Of a stretch of 24,032 nucleotides of DNA, positions 1-7,564 are shown one piece after another. The notes below the pieces were generated by a model. The model made no database searches. It saw only the letters and a program-made list of their open reading frames with translations, and was not told the DNA's origin. The stretch comes from JAZNGX01 sp045576675 (GTDB lineage: Bacteria; Bacillota; Clostridia; Monoglobales; Firm-18): contig JAZNGX010000035.1 of assembly GCA_045576675.1 (NCBI GenBank), positions 1-24,032 on the forward strand, given 5' to 3'. Position 1 is the stretch's first letter. The number at the start of each line of letters is the position of its first letter. The position numbers and the translations under genes were made by a program.

Positions 1-87
1 TATGGTAAAATTCTATTAAAATATGCGTTATTACCCAAAGCAAAAAAGCTATAAATACTGTGATTGCAGCGTCTATAGCCTTCTTTA

Positions 88-130
88 TTTACTATAGTAA
101 AATTTTGAAAAGTTTTGAAACGTTTTGAAA
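88..130. repeat. Palindrome and three tandem TTTTGAAA repeats
   Basis: A perfect 14-bp palindrome, TTTACTATAGTAAA, occupies 88-101. It is followed by three copies of TTTTGAAA at a 10-bp period (103-110, 113-120, 123-130). Helically phased repeats beside a palindrome suggest a protein-binding or element-end region, but no function can be assigned. On the minus strand, positions 1-87 contain a hydrophobic reading frame that is open to the window edge and has no ATG, GTG or TTG near its beginning. Confidence 0.5.
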
Positions 131-204
131 ATAGTTTGGTGTCAAAAAGGTGTCAAAGATTTAGGCGGTCAAAACGACCACCTTATGTTTTTCTTCCTAT
201 TATA

Positions 205-790
205 TTATTTCGTATCTTTATGTCTTAACTGCTCCAGTATATCTTTTAACCCCTCAAAAACAGGCAATTCCATTCTGCCACAGTTTTCAAGTATATATAT
301 ATCTTCATCAATTTTCTTTATGGTTTCAGCGCTGTTGGCTTTAATTTTTTCTTTGATAGTAGTCAGTTCAGCAATACGAGAGCCTTTTTGGTTAGTTTTT
401 AATGAGTACAGCTTTTCAAGCTCACCGTGTTCAATCAAATCAAGCTTTTCACTTGTTTCATCTAGCCTGTTTTCATAAGTTTGAACAGTCTGCTCTACGT
501 TGGGATAAATCCTTGCACGCACCTTATTAATGTTATCAATAAGCATGTCGTACATGGTTCTGAAAAACTTGTCGGCTTTGATTATGTCCTGATATTTATC
601 GGGATACTGAGCTTTTAATTCTTCAAGTGTGTGATTTTACCCTCACCGTATTGCTGTACAACAGCACTTAGTTTTGAGCCTTTTTTAATGCCTAAATAGG
701 TAAATTAACTTTTTTATAACCTTTTGTTTTATATTTACTTTTGTACCCGCTTGCTTTAAAGAAATTGTTAACATTTTTTGTAAAAGACAT
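205..790 (-). pseudogene. Unrecognised protein gene with two frameshifts
   Basis: A good ribosome binding site (AGGGGTG, 6 nt ahead of the ATG at 790) starts a frame reading MSFTKNVNNFFKASGYKSKY and continuing to about residue 33, where a stop follows. The reading continues in another frame with YLGIKKGSKLSAVVQQYGEGK, then shifts again near 635 into the long downstream frame that ends at 205. Joined, the pieces give a plausible, mostly helical protein of about 190 residues. The family is not recognised; the long charged helical C-terminal half resembles proteins carried by mobile elements, but that is only an impression. The 586-bp span is not a multiple of three, consistent with net indels. 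A weak inverted repeat follows the stop near 152-170. Sequencing error is an alternative to true decay. Confidence 0.6.
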
Positions 791-805
791 TTAATTCACC
801 CCTAA

Positions 806-996
806 CGCATATCGCCGTGGGATTATATTACAATAAAACGTGTTGAACTTGCAATTGAATACATAGGTAATTCTGATTACACAAAAACAGAAATTGCAGA
901 TATGTGCGGCTTTTCAAGTATGTCGAATTTTTACCGTGCATTAAAAAAATAACAGGCAAAACACCAAACGATTATAACAAAAAAGGTCGCATATGA
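806..996 (+). pseudogene. 3' remnant of an AraC-family transcriptional regulator
   Basis: From 809 the plus strand reads ISPWDYITIKRVELAIEYIG, then TEIADMCGFSSMSNFYRALKK, then a stop; a one-base shift restores ITGKTPNDYNKK and a stop at 994-996. This is the second helix-turn-helix half of an AraC/XylS DNA-binding domain, including the typical CGFxSxSxFYRxFKKxxGxTPxxYR signature. The N-terminal domain and first HTH are absent. The fragment begins within a few bases of the ribosome binding site of the opposite-strand pseudogene (205-790), so the two remnants look joined by a recombination or insertion event. It cannot encode a functional regulator. Confidence 0.8.
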
Positions 997-1070
997 ATAT
1001 ATTATATATAACTGCAACTGAAAAGTGCAAAGAATTTTAGTGATTTTTTTTTGCATAATATCTTTATTTT

Positions 1071-1100
1071 TTCAACATAATGTGATACAATATTTATAAT
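1071..1100 (+). promoter_or_regulatory. Predicted sigma-A promoter for the zinc-ribbon gene
   Basis: TTCAAC (1071-1076) and TATAAT (1095-1100) are separated by 18 bp, placing transcription start near 1107, just before the ribosome binding site. The -10 is consensus and the -35 is weak. Confidence 0.5.
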
Positions 1101-1123
1101 TATACGTTAAGGAGTGAATTTTA

Positions 1124-1483
1124 ATGCCAAACACCTTTGATGATGTAAAAAGAGTTTTGCAGTCTACTGCAAGCAAGGTAATGAAAAAAACAGGCGAGGT
1201 TTACGATTATACAAAGCTTTCAATATCTGTATCGGGAATAAAAAATGATATAGATGAGCTTTATAAGCAAATAGGCAAGGCTGTTTACACACATTTTACC
1301 GATGATGATTTTTCAATCGACGATATTTCATCACTGTGTGAAGCAGTTGAATTAAAAAAAGCAGAGCTTGAAGCTGTTTCAGAAAAGCTTGCCGAATTAA
1401 AAAATGTTACACTTTGTAAAGAATGCGGCGCATCCGTAAACAATGAAAGCACATTTTGTGCAAAATGCGGTGCAAAGCTTTAA
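1124..1483 (+). CDS. Zinc-ribbon domain protein
   Basis: A 119-residue soluble protein. Residues 1-95 are charged and helical, with a likely coiled coil between about 60 and 92. The C-terminus is a small treble-clef-like zinc ribbon with two CxxC knuckles (Cys98/Cys101 and Cys112/Cys115), reading LCKECG and FCAKCG. Proteins of this layout are common in Clostridia and usually annotated only as zinc-ribbon proteins; no biochemical role is established. The start is supported by AAGGAGTG about 8 nt upstream and a TATAAT box ahead of it. It ends 28 bp before purL in the same direction, so the two may be co-transcribed, with no further functional link visible. Confidence 0.85.
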   Translation: MPNTFDDVKRVLQSTASKVMKKTGEVYDYTKLSISVSGIKNDIDELYKQIGKAVYTHFTDDDFSIDDISSLCEAVELKKAELEAVSEKLAELKNVTLCKECGASVNNESTFCAKCGAKL

Positions 1484-1511
1484 AATAAAGATTGATTTGT
1501 GAGGGATAAAT

Positions 1512-4500
1512 TTGGTTAAAAGAATTTACGTTGAGAAAAAGAAAGATTTTAATGTCGAGGCAGGCTCGTTTATGGCAAACCTGACTGACACCCTTGGCAT
1601 CAATGGAATTGATGATGTGCGTTTTATTGTACACTATGATGTTTCAGGCATCACAGAAGAACAATACGCAAAGGCTAAAATAACAATTTTTTCAGAGCCT
1701 CAGATTGATAATACCTATGACGAGGTTTTGGAATATGACACTGCCGACAGAATTTTTGCAGTAGAATACCTGCCCGGTCAGTATGACCAGAGAGCAGACT
1801 TTGCAGAGCAGGCTTTGCAGATAATCACACAGGGTGAAAAGCCTAAGGTTCGTGCAGCAAAGGTTATTGTAATAAAAGGCAATGTATCAGATGCAGATTT
1901 TGAAAAAATCAAAAACTATTCAATCAACCCCGTTGAAGCACGTGAAGCATCACTTGAAAAGCCTGAAAATCTAGATGTTGAATATGATATTCCAACAACT
2001 GTTGAAACATTAGACGGTTTTATTGACAAGGATGAAAACGGTTTAAAGGCAATGATTAAAGAGCTTGGTCTTGCAATGGATTTTGATGACATCAGCTTCT
2101 GTCAGAAGTATTTTAAAGACACAGAAAAGCGTAATCCAACAATTACTGAAATAAGAATGATTGACACATACTGGTCAGACCACTGCCGTCATACTACATT
2201 CTTAACAAAGCTTGAAGACATTAAATTCCACAATGACTATATTGAAAACGCATATAAGGACTATATTGATTCAAGAAAGTATGTTTACGGCGACAGAGAT
2301 AAGTCAATCTGCCTGATGGACATTGCAACAATGGCTGTTAAAAAGCTCAAAAAAGACGGCGTTTTAAAGGTTCTTGATGAATCAGAGGAAATAAATGCCT
2401 GCAGTATAAAGGTAACAGCAATGGTTGACGGCAAGCCTGAAGAATGGCTTGTTATGTTCAAAAACGAAACACACAACCACCCGACAGAAATCGAACCCTT
2501 TGGCGGTGCGGCAACATGCCTCGGTGGTGCTATCCGTGACCCGCTTTCAGGTCGAGTATATGTATATCAGGCTATGCGTGTTACAGGCAGTGCTGACCCG
2601 ACGAAGCCTGTTTCTGAAACAATTCCGGGCAAATTGCCTCAGAGAAAAATTACAACAACAGCAGCACACGGCTACAGCTCATACGGCAACCAGATTGGTC
2701 TTGCAACAGGACTTGTAAACGAAGTTTATGACGAAGGCTACGTTGCAAAGCGTATGGAAATCGGTGCAGTAGTTGGTGCAGCACCTGCTAAAAACGTTGT
2801 AAGAGAATGCCCTGAAAAAGGCGACGTTATTATTCTTCTTGGCGGACGCACAGGACGTGATGGTTGCGGCGGTGCAACAGGTTCGTCAAAGGCACACACT
2901 GAAGAATCACTTACAACCTGCGGTGCTGAAGTGCAAAAGGGTAATCCCCCCGAGGAAAGAAAAATCCAGCGTTTGTTCAGAAATCCTGATGTTACAACAC
3001 TTATCAAAAGATGTAACGACTTTGGTGCAGGCGGCGTATCAGTTGCAATCGGCGAGCTTGCAGACGGTCTTGTAATAGAGCTTGACAAGGTACCCAAAAA
3101 GTACGACGGCTTAACAGGCACAGAGCTTGCAATTTCAGAGTCACAGGAACGTATGGCGGTTGTTGTACGTGCAAAGGATGCTGACAAGTTCATCGCTCTT
3201 GCACAAAAGGAAAATCTTGAAGCTACACTTGTTGCAACAGTTACAGACGAGAACAGACTTGTTATGAACTGGAACGGCAACACAATATGCAACATCAGCC
3301 GTGATTTCTTAAATACAAACGGTGCAGAAAAGCACGCAGTTGCAGAGGTTGCAAAGGTTGACCTTGAAAACAACGTATTTAAAACTGAAAAGGTTACAGA
3401 TATAAAAGCAAAATGGTTAGAAACTGCAAAAGACTTAAATGTTTGCAGTCAGAAAGGTCTTGTAGAGCGATTTGACAGCTCTATCGGTGCAAACAGCGTG
3501 TTTATGCCTTACGGCGGTAAGAATATGATGTCACCAATGCAGTCAATGGTTGCAAAGCTCCCTGTATTAAAAGGAGAAACAACAACAGGTACTGTAATGT
3601 CATACGGCTACAGTCCAAAGGTTTCAAAGTGGAGTCCATACCATGGTGCAGCTTACGCAGTAGTTGAATCTGTTGCAAAAATCGTTGCAACCGGCGGCGA
3701 TGCAAAGGATGCATATTTAACATTCCAGGAATACTTTGAGCGTTTGCGTGATGTTCCCGAAAGATGGGGCAAGCCAGTTGCGGCACTTCTTGGCTCATAT
3801 GAAGCACAGATGAAATTGGGTATTGCTGCAATCGGCGGCAAGGACAGTATGTCAGGCTCATTTGAGGATATTGACGTACCTCCCACACTTGTTTCATTTG
3901 CAATCAATAAATTAGATGTTACAAAAGCTGTTTCAACAGACATCAAAGAGGTTGGCAGCAAGCTTTACTTAATAAAAGCCAATGCAGACGAAAATCTGTT
4001 ACCTGATTATGATGACTTAAAAGCAAAATTTGCTTATGTTACAAAGCTTATAAATGACGGCAAGGTGCTTTCATCATTTGCTGTTACAGGCGGTGGCATC
4101 TGTGAAGCTGTTTCAAAAATGTCATTTGGTAACAACATCGGTGCAAAAATTGATACAAACGAGGATTTATTCGCTCCGCTTTACGGTTCAATCATCCTTG
4201 AAACAAAAGAGGATATCGACGGCATATTGCTTGGTACTACCATCAAGGATGAAATCGTTGCAAATGGTGTAAGTATTAAGATTGATGAAATTCTCGATGT
4301 TTGGAAAAAGCCTTTGGAAAAGGTGTTCCCAACAAAGGCAAAAAATCCCGAAGGCAATATTGAAAGCTATTCATATAATGAAAGAAACACAAAAGCTCCT
4401 GCAGTTATTTCAGGCAAGCCGAAGGTATTAATACCTGTATTTCCCGGTACAAACTGTGAATACGACACAGCCAGAGCATTCGAACGTGCGGGTGCAGAGG

Positions 4501-5213
4501 CAGAAATATTTGTATTCAAAAACCTTACTGCCGCAGACGTTAATGAGTCAGTTGAAAACCTTTCAAAGCTTATAAATCAGTCACAGATAGTAATGCTTCC
4601 GGGCGGTTTCAGTGCAGGTGACGAGCCTGACGGTTCAGGTAAGTTTATCGCAACAACCTTCAGAAATCCGAAGCTTACAGAGGATATACACAATCTTCTT
4701 TATAAGCGTGACGGCTTGATGCTTGGTATATGCAACGGCTTCCAGGCACTTATAAAGCTTGGTCTTGTACCATTCGGCAAAATTGTTGAAACAGACGATA
4801 CTTGCCCGACACTTACATATAATACTATCAACAGACACGTTTCTCAGATAGTATATACAAGAGTTGCATCAACACTTTCACCATGGTTTAAGAACGTTGA
4901 AGTGGGTGATATTCATTCAGTTGCCGTTTCACACGGTGAAGGACGTTTTGTTGCTGATGAAAAGACCGTTGCAGAGCTTGCAAAGAATGGTCAGATTGCA
5001 ACACAGTATGTTGACTTAAACGGCAATCCTACATATGATATTGCATTTAACCCCAACGGTTCAGTTTGTGCAATTGAGGGTATCACAAGCCCTGACGGAC
5101 GTGTGCTTGGTAAAATGGCTCATTCAGAGCGTATTTCACCTAATGTGTATAAGAACATCTATGGCGAAAAAGACCAGCAGATATTCAAATCAGGCGTAAT
5201 GTACTTTAAATAA
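1512..5213 (+). CDS. purL: Phosphoribosylformylglycinamidine synthase, single-chain form
   Basis: FGAM synthase catalyses the fourth step of de novo purine synthesis: FGAR + glutamine + ATP to FGAM + glutamate + ADP, in the cytoplasm. The 1233 residues correspond to the large fused form (PurS-like N-terminal part, two AIRS-type synthetase halves, C-terminal glutaminase) found in many Clostridia, not the separate PurS/PurL/PurQ set. Visible motifs: the catalytic-region SDHCRH near residues 222-227, NETHNHPTEIEPFGGAATC in the first synthetase half, and a class I glutamine amidotransferase domain from about residue 975, with nucleophile Cys in GICNGF (about 1074) and catalytic His in AHSER (about 1204). 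Start: TTG at 1512, chosen because GAGGG lies 6 nt upstream and no in-frame ATG occurs before residue 21. No other pur gene is in the window, so this copy stands alone here. Confidence 0.97.
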   Translation: MVKRIYVEKKKDFNVEAGSFMANLTDTLGINGIDDVRFIVHYDVSGITEEQYAKAKITIFSEPQIDNTYDEVLEYDTADRIFAVEYLPGQYDQRADFAEQALQIITQGEKPKVRAAKVIVIKGNVSDADFEKIKNYSINPVEAREASLEKPENLDVEYDIPTTVETLDGFIDKDENGLKAMIKELGLAMDFDDISFCQKYFKDTEKRNPTITEIRMIDTYWSDHCRHTTFLTKLEDIKFHNDYIENAYKDYIDSRKYVYGDRDKSICLMDIATMAVKKLKKDGVLKVLDESEEINACSIKVTAMVDGKPEEWLVMFKNETHNHPTEIEPFGGAATCLGGAIRDPLSGRVYVYQAMRVTGSADPTKPVSETIPGKLPQRKITTTAAHGYSSYGNQIGLATGLVNEVYDEGYVAKRMEIGAVVGAAPAKNVVRECPEKGDVIILLGGRTGRDGCGGATGSSKAHTEESLTTCGAEVQKGNPPEERKIQRLFRNPDVTTLIKRCNDFGAGGVSVAIGELADGLVIELDKVPKKYDGLTGTELAISESQERMAVVVRAKDADKFIALAQKENLEATLVATVTDENRLVMNWNGNTICNISRDFLNTNGAEKHAVAEVAKVDLENNVFKTEKVTDIKAKWLETAKDLNVCSQKGLVERFDSSIGANSVFMPYGGKNMMSPMQSMVAKLPVLKGETTTGTVMSYGYSPKVSKWSPYHGAAYAVVESVAKIVATGGDAKDAYLTFQEYFERLRDVPERWGKPVAALLGSYEAQMKLGIAAIGGKDSMSGSFEDIDVPPTLVSFAINKLDVTKAVSTDIKEVGSKLYLIKANADENLLPDYDDLKAKFAYVTKLINDGKVLSSFAVTGGGICEAVSKMSFGNNIGAKIDTNEDLFAPLYGSIILETKEDIDGILLGTTIKDEIVANGVSIKIDEILDVWKKPLEKVFPTKAKNPEGNIESYSYNERNTKAPAVISGKPKVLIPVFPGTNCEYDTARAFERAGAEAEIFVFKNLTAADVNESVENLSKLINQSQIVMLPGGFSAGDEPDGSGKFIATTFRNPKLTEDIHNLLYKRDGLMLGICNGFQALIKLGLVPFGKIVETDDTCPTLTYNTINRHVSQIVYTRVASTLSPWFKNVEVGDIHSVAVSHGEGRFVADEKTVAELAKNGQIATQYVDLNGNPTYDIAFNPNGSVCAIEGITSPDGRVLGKMAHSERISPNVYKNIYGEKDQQIFKSGVMYFK

Positions 5214-5219
5214 ATATCA

Positions 5220-5243
5220 CACCGGCTGAGCCGGTGGTTTTAT
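5220..5243 (+). terminator. Terminator-like hairpin after purL
   Basis: A perfect 7-bp stem, CACCGGC/GCCGGTG (5220-5236), with a TGA loop is followed by GTTTTAT. It starts seven bases after the purL stop codon. The U-tract is short. A very similar hairpin lies on the other side of the adjacent IS200 element (5903-5921), so it may instead belong to the element end. Confidence 0.55.
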
Positions 5244-5930
5244 AATAGCCCTATAAGGGCATTACACTGGCTACCTCTAAAGAGGTACGCCATAAGCTAA
5301 AGCTACCTATCGCATTCTTTTCTCAAGGGGTACTATTGATTTTTAAACGGATCAATGTACTCCTTGAAAGATAATTGATCATATATCATATCTTCTTTTT
5401 CTTGCTCCCTTATGTATTTTGCTATTCCTTGTTTACTTCCTCCAACCGTGCTAACATAATATCCTCTGCACCAAAAATGCCGATTACCATACTTATATTT
5501 TAAATTTGAATATCTTTCAAATATTATCATTGTGCTTTTCCCTTTCAGATATCCCATAAAGTCACTCACTCGTTGATTTGGTGGTATTTCAACAAGCATA
5601 TGTATATGATCTGGCATAGCGTGAGCTTCTATTATTCCCACGTGTTTCCGTTCACATAATTCCCTCAATATTGCACCTATATCTCTTTTTAATTTTCCAT
5701 ATATTTCTTTTCTTCTATACTTTGGTGCAAAAACAATGTGATATTGACATTTCCAACTTGTGTGTGATAGACTATATGTGTCGTTAGATTGATTTTTCAT
5801 TCTAATGCCTCCCGTTTTGGTTTTTTGAATGCGATTGGTAGTCACATTTACATTATCAAAACGGTATTTTTTTGTCAATACTGACACTAAAGTCCGTACA
5901 TTCCACCTGCATAGCAGGTGGTTTTGTTAT
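5240..5930 (-). mobile_element. IS200-type insertion sequence (IS200/IS605 family)
   Basis: A single tnpA gene on the minus strand is flanked by subterminal hairpins, the expected layout of an IS200-type element, which moves as single-stranded DNA and makes no target duplication. The 3' side holds GCCCTATAAGGGC (5248-5260) and TACCTCTAAAGAGGTA (5272-5287), the latter extended by TGGC/GCCA. The 5' side holds CCACCTGC-ATA-GCAGGTGG (5903-5921). No tnpB gene is present, so it is the IS200 rather than the IS605 arrangement. Exact ends are estimates, because no empty site is available for comparison. Confidence 0.65.
5333..5800 (-). CDS. tnpA: IS200-type transposase TnpA (Y1 HUH)
   Basis: A 155-residue Y1 HUH single-strand transposase, close to the usual 150 or so residues of IS200 TnpA. 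The HUH metal-binding motif is His65-Ile-His67 in MPDHIHMLVEIP, and the catalytic tyrosine is probably Tyr129 in AKYIREQ, with Gln133 as the usual helper residue. The N-terminal strand WKCQYHIVFAPKYRRK and the HFWCRGYYVST segment are typical of the family. The frame is open further upstream to 5887, but GGGAGG 8 nt ahead of the ATG at 5800 and the conserved N-terminus fix the shorter start. All catalytic residues are present, so the element may be active. Confidence 0.95.
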   Translation of the reverse strand: MKNQSNDTYSLSHTSWKCQYHIVFAPKYRRKEIYGKLKRDIGAILRELCERKHVGIIEAHAMPDHIHMLVEIPPNQRVSDFMGYLKGKSTMIIFERYSNLKYKYGNRHFWCRGYYVSTVGGSKQGIAKYIREQEKEDMIYDQLSFKEYIDPFKNQ

Positions 5931-5936
5931 CAATAT

Positions 5937-5972
5937 AAAAAAAATAACACCTACTATTGAAGTAAGTGTTAT
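5937..5972 (-). terminator. Rho-independent terminator of the HTH gene
   Basis: On the minus strand, ATAACAC (5966-5972) pairs with GTGTTAT (5944-5950), extended by AGTA/TACT after one mismatch, and is followed by eight U residues (A-run at 5937-5944). It lies 19 bp downstream of the stop codon of the minus-strand HTH gene. Confidence 0.8.
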
Positions 5973-5991
5973 TATTATGATGTACAGTCAA

Positions 5992-6465
5992 CTATTTTCT
6001 GTATTTGTTGATTATATTTTGTATTGTTCCCACACTGCAAGAATGAATTTCTGCGAGTTTTCTTACAGTGTAACCATAATTTTGACGTTGTTCAAAAATT
6101 TTATTTTCTTGTTCATTATTAAATTTTGAACGTCTTCCTGCTTTTGAAACAGTATTATTCTTTATAGCTTGTTGTAGTTCTACAATTTTCCTTCTAAGCT
6201 CAAAATTTTCCCTATATAACCTATTGTTTTTTAATTCGTGTAATTCTTGGTTTTCTTTAAGTAATTTGTTGTTTTCACGCGCACACTTAATTACGCATTG
6301 GTATATTTCATAATATGCGTTTTTGATTGTCTTTAGCTTTTCTAAATTGTCTGGGTATGGCTTTTTATTAATGGTTACATTGTAATTATAGGATTTTAAA
6401 TCGTTTTCTAAATTATAAAGTTCTTGATACATCGTATCTATTATCACATCTAACTTCTTAGCCAT
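5992..6465 (-). CDS. Coiled-coil protein with C-terminal helix-turn-helix
   Basis: A 157-residue protein. The central part (about residues 60-115) is a long charged helix rich in Glu, Lys, Asn and Leu, likely a coiled coil. The last 45 residues read as a basic linker GRRSKF followed by an HTH of the resolvase/transposase-associated type (YTVRKLAEIHSCSVGTIQNI). It carries no recombinase catalytic domain, so a DNA-binding regulator or a transposon-associated accessory protein is more likely than an enzyme. The start at 6465 is chosen over the longer frame (6567) because AGAGGGATG lies just upstream and because the promoter lies within the longer version. It has its own promoter with a palindrome at the predicted start of transcription, suggesting autoregulation, and its own terminator. 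Confidence 0.75.
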   Translation of the reverse strand: MAKKLDVIIDTMYQELYNLENDLKSYNYNVTINKKPYPDNLEKLKTIKNAYYEIYQCVIKCARENNKLLKENQELHELKNNRLYRENFELRRKIVELQQAIKNNTVSKAGRRSKFNNEQENKIFEQRQNYGYTVRKLAEIHSCSVGTIQNIINKYRK

Positions 6466-6482
6466 ATTCTCATCCCTCTGTT

Positions 6483-6531
6483 GTTCATATATATTTATGA
6501 ACATAATATCATACCACTGCTCTCTTGTCAA
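6483..6531 (-). promoter_or_regulatory. Promoter with overlapping palindromic operator for the HTH gene
   Basis: On the minus strand, TTGACA (6526-6531) and TATTAT (6503-6508) are spaced by 17 bp. Directly after the -10 lies the perfect inverted repeat GTTCATA-6-TATGAAC (6483-6502), covering the expected transcription start. This is a classic repressor position; the HTH protein encoded immediately downstream is the obvious candidate (inference). Confidence 0.7.
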
Positions 6532-6575
6532 GATTTGTTCATAATAATTAATCAACAGAATAGGCAAACTAATAA

Positions 6576-7286
6576 TTACATTTTAGTATTTTTATAAGTC
6601 GAATGAACAAATAAAACCTCATCTGTTTTTGTTCTTATCTCATATTTGACCTCTTTCAATATAGTATATGGATTAACTTGTCCACATGCAACATCTACAC
6701 AATCTGGGAATGCCGAAAAAACATTTAATTTAATCGGTTCATCTTTTTTGTCTTTGTTTGTTTGATAAAGAAACAAATAATATTTTTCGGCACTATGTCT
6801 TTTTGACGGAACAACCAATAAATAATCTGCATTTATAAAAGATCTTCGTGTTTTTCCATTTCTTTGTATTATATTACTTTTCTTTATATCCCATCTATAT
6901 ATTTTCCCATTATATGAATTATCTAATATGTACTCTATATTTTGAAGAGCTTCTATACGATCTTTTATTGTGTATGGTTTGCCAGTTATAATATTATAAG
7001 TTCCGTCTATGGGTTTATTCAAATCCACACTATACTTAATGTCCAAAAAAGTAATTTCTTTATTTAGAATCTTATTATAAACAGCGATTTTTTGCTTTGA
7101 ATTTGCAACTGCAATTTTAGGAATATCAGCTATATGATCTATGCCAAAGATATGAGTGAATTCGTCTTTTTGACTAGATAAGACAGAGATTTTAATTTTT
7201 CTCTTTTTGTTGCCTAACGTATATATATAATCAAATTTAATCGCATTTGAAAATGACTTCGCAGCATTATAAAGTATATCTCCCAT
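6576..7286 (-). CDS. PBECR4-like predicted RNase-fold protein
   Basis: A 236-residue protein without signal peptide or membrane segment. Its N-terminal part (ILYNAAKSFSNAIKFDYIYT, then KKRKIKISVLSS and FTHIFGIDHIADIP) resembles the PBECR4 family, a BECR-fold predicted nuclease group (Barnase/EndoU/ColicinE5-D/RelE-like) carried by phages and conjugative elements; the F-x-H-hydrophobic-x-G-hydrophobic-x-x-hydrophobic-x-D-I signature is the main evidence. The C-terminal part carries beta-strands typical of the fold (DYLLVVPSKR, KYYLFLYQT, LNVFSAFPD). The ATG at 7286 is preferred, with AAAGGGTG about 12 nt upstream; a GTG at 7301 is possible but would abut the same site. The gene follows directly on a structured RNA with a terminator, so it is probably expressed by read-through. 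Assignment is by motif only. Confidence 0.6.
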   Translation of the reverse strand: MGDILYNAAKSFSNAIKFDYIYTLGNKKRKIKISVLSSQKDEFTHIFGIDHIADIPKIAVANSKQKIAVYNKILNKEITFLDIKYSVDLNKPIDGTYNIITGKPYTIKDRIEALQNIEYILDNSYNGKIYRWDIKKSNIIQRNGKTRRSFINADYLLVVPSKRHSAEKYYLFLYQTNKDKKDEPIKLNVFSAFPDCVDVACGQVNPYTILKEVKYEIRTKTDEVLFVHSTYKNTKM

Positions 7287-7312
7287 AAGTAACGTAAACA
7301 CCCTTTCTCACT

Positions 7313-7341
7313 AAAAAAGCCCTGTGAATAATCACAAGGCT
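7313..7341 (-). terminator. Terminator between the structured RNA and the PBECR4-like gene
   Basis: On the minus strand, AGCCTTGTGA (7332-7341) pairs with TCACAGGGCT (7318-7327), ten positions with one mismatch and an UUAU loop, followed by six U residues (A-run at 7313-7318). It ends only about 26 bp before the ATG of the downstream nuclease-like gene. Confidence 0.85.
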
Positions 7342-7529
7342 CAATAGTCATATTTTGTTTTCGGTTTTCACCTATTCGAGTCGTGGCTCATATGAAACCA
7401 AAAATAAGCTCCAGAATATATCCACTCGAATGAACATATCTTTCAACACTTAGCAAAGCACTCCAACTTTCGTATCGTTGCTTGCCCGACAGTGATACTG
7501 TCTGCTCAACAAAAGTAACTTCTGTTGCT
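7313..7529 (-). ncRNA. Unidentified folded RNA upstream of the PBECR4-like gene
   Basis: This stretch has a sigma-A-type promoter, no credible ORF, and a strong terminator, defining a transcript of roughly 215 nt. From its 5' end it can form: CAACAGAAG/CTTTTGTTG (9 bp with one G-U); GACAGT/ACTGTC with an AUC loop; GCAAGCA/TGCTTTGC around an inner CAAC/GTTG; ATTCGAGT (7423-7430) paired with ACTCGAAT (7375-7382) enclosing GCTTAT/ATGAGC; and GGT-GAAA-ACC, a GNRA-capped hairpin, before the terminator. No match to a known RNA family was recognised. Given its position it could be a leader controlling read-through into the nuclease gene or a separate small RNA, conceivably an RNA antitoxin. Confidence 0.6.
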
Positions 7530-7535
7530 GTATTT

Positions 7536-7564
7536 ATTATAACACATCTGTGGTATAATTACAA
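7536..7564 (-). promoter_or_regulatory. Promoter of the structured RNA
   Basis: On the minus strand, TTGTAA (7559-7564) and consensus TATAAT (7536-7541) are separated by exactly 17 bp, placing the transcription start near 7529, immediately before the first hairpin. Confidence 0.75.

Noticed and set aside
1..99. Hydrophobic minus-strand frame running off the left edge
   Set aside because: It reads like a membrane helix but has no usable start codon and is cut by the window edge, so a gene cannot be supported.
125..478. Plus-strand ORF of 117 codons
   Set aside because: It is the antisense shadow of the decayed minus-strand gene at 205-790; its Ser/Phe-rich composition is typical of the reverse of a Lys/Glu-rich frame, and it has no ribosome binding site.
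2738..3373. 211-codon minus-strand ORF inside purL
   Set aside because: It is antisense to conserved purL sequence, with Ser/Thr/Pro-rich shadow composition and no ribosome binding site.
5992..6567. Serine recombinase or transposase identity for the HTH protein
   Set aside because: Only the C-terminal HTH resembles these families; there is no catalytic domain, and the rest is coiled coil.
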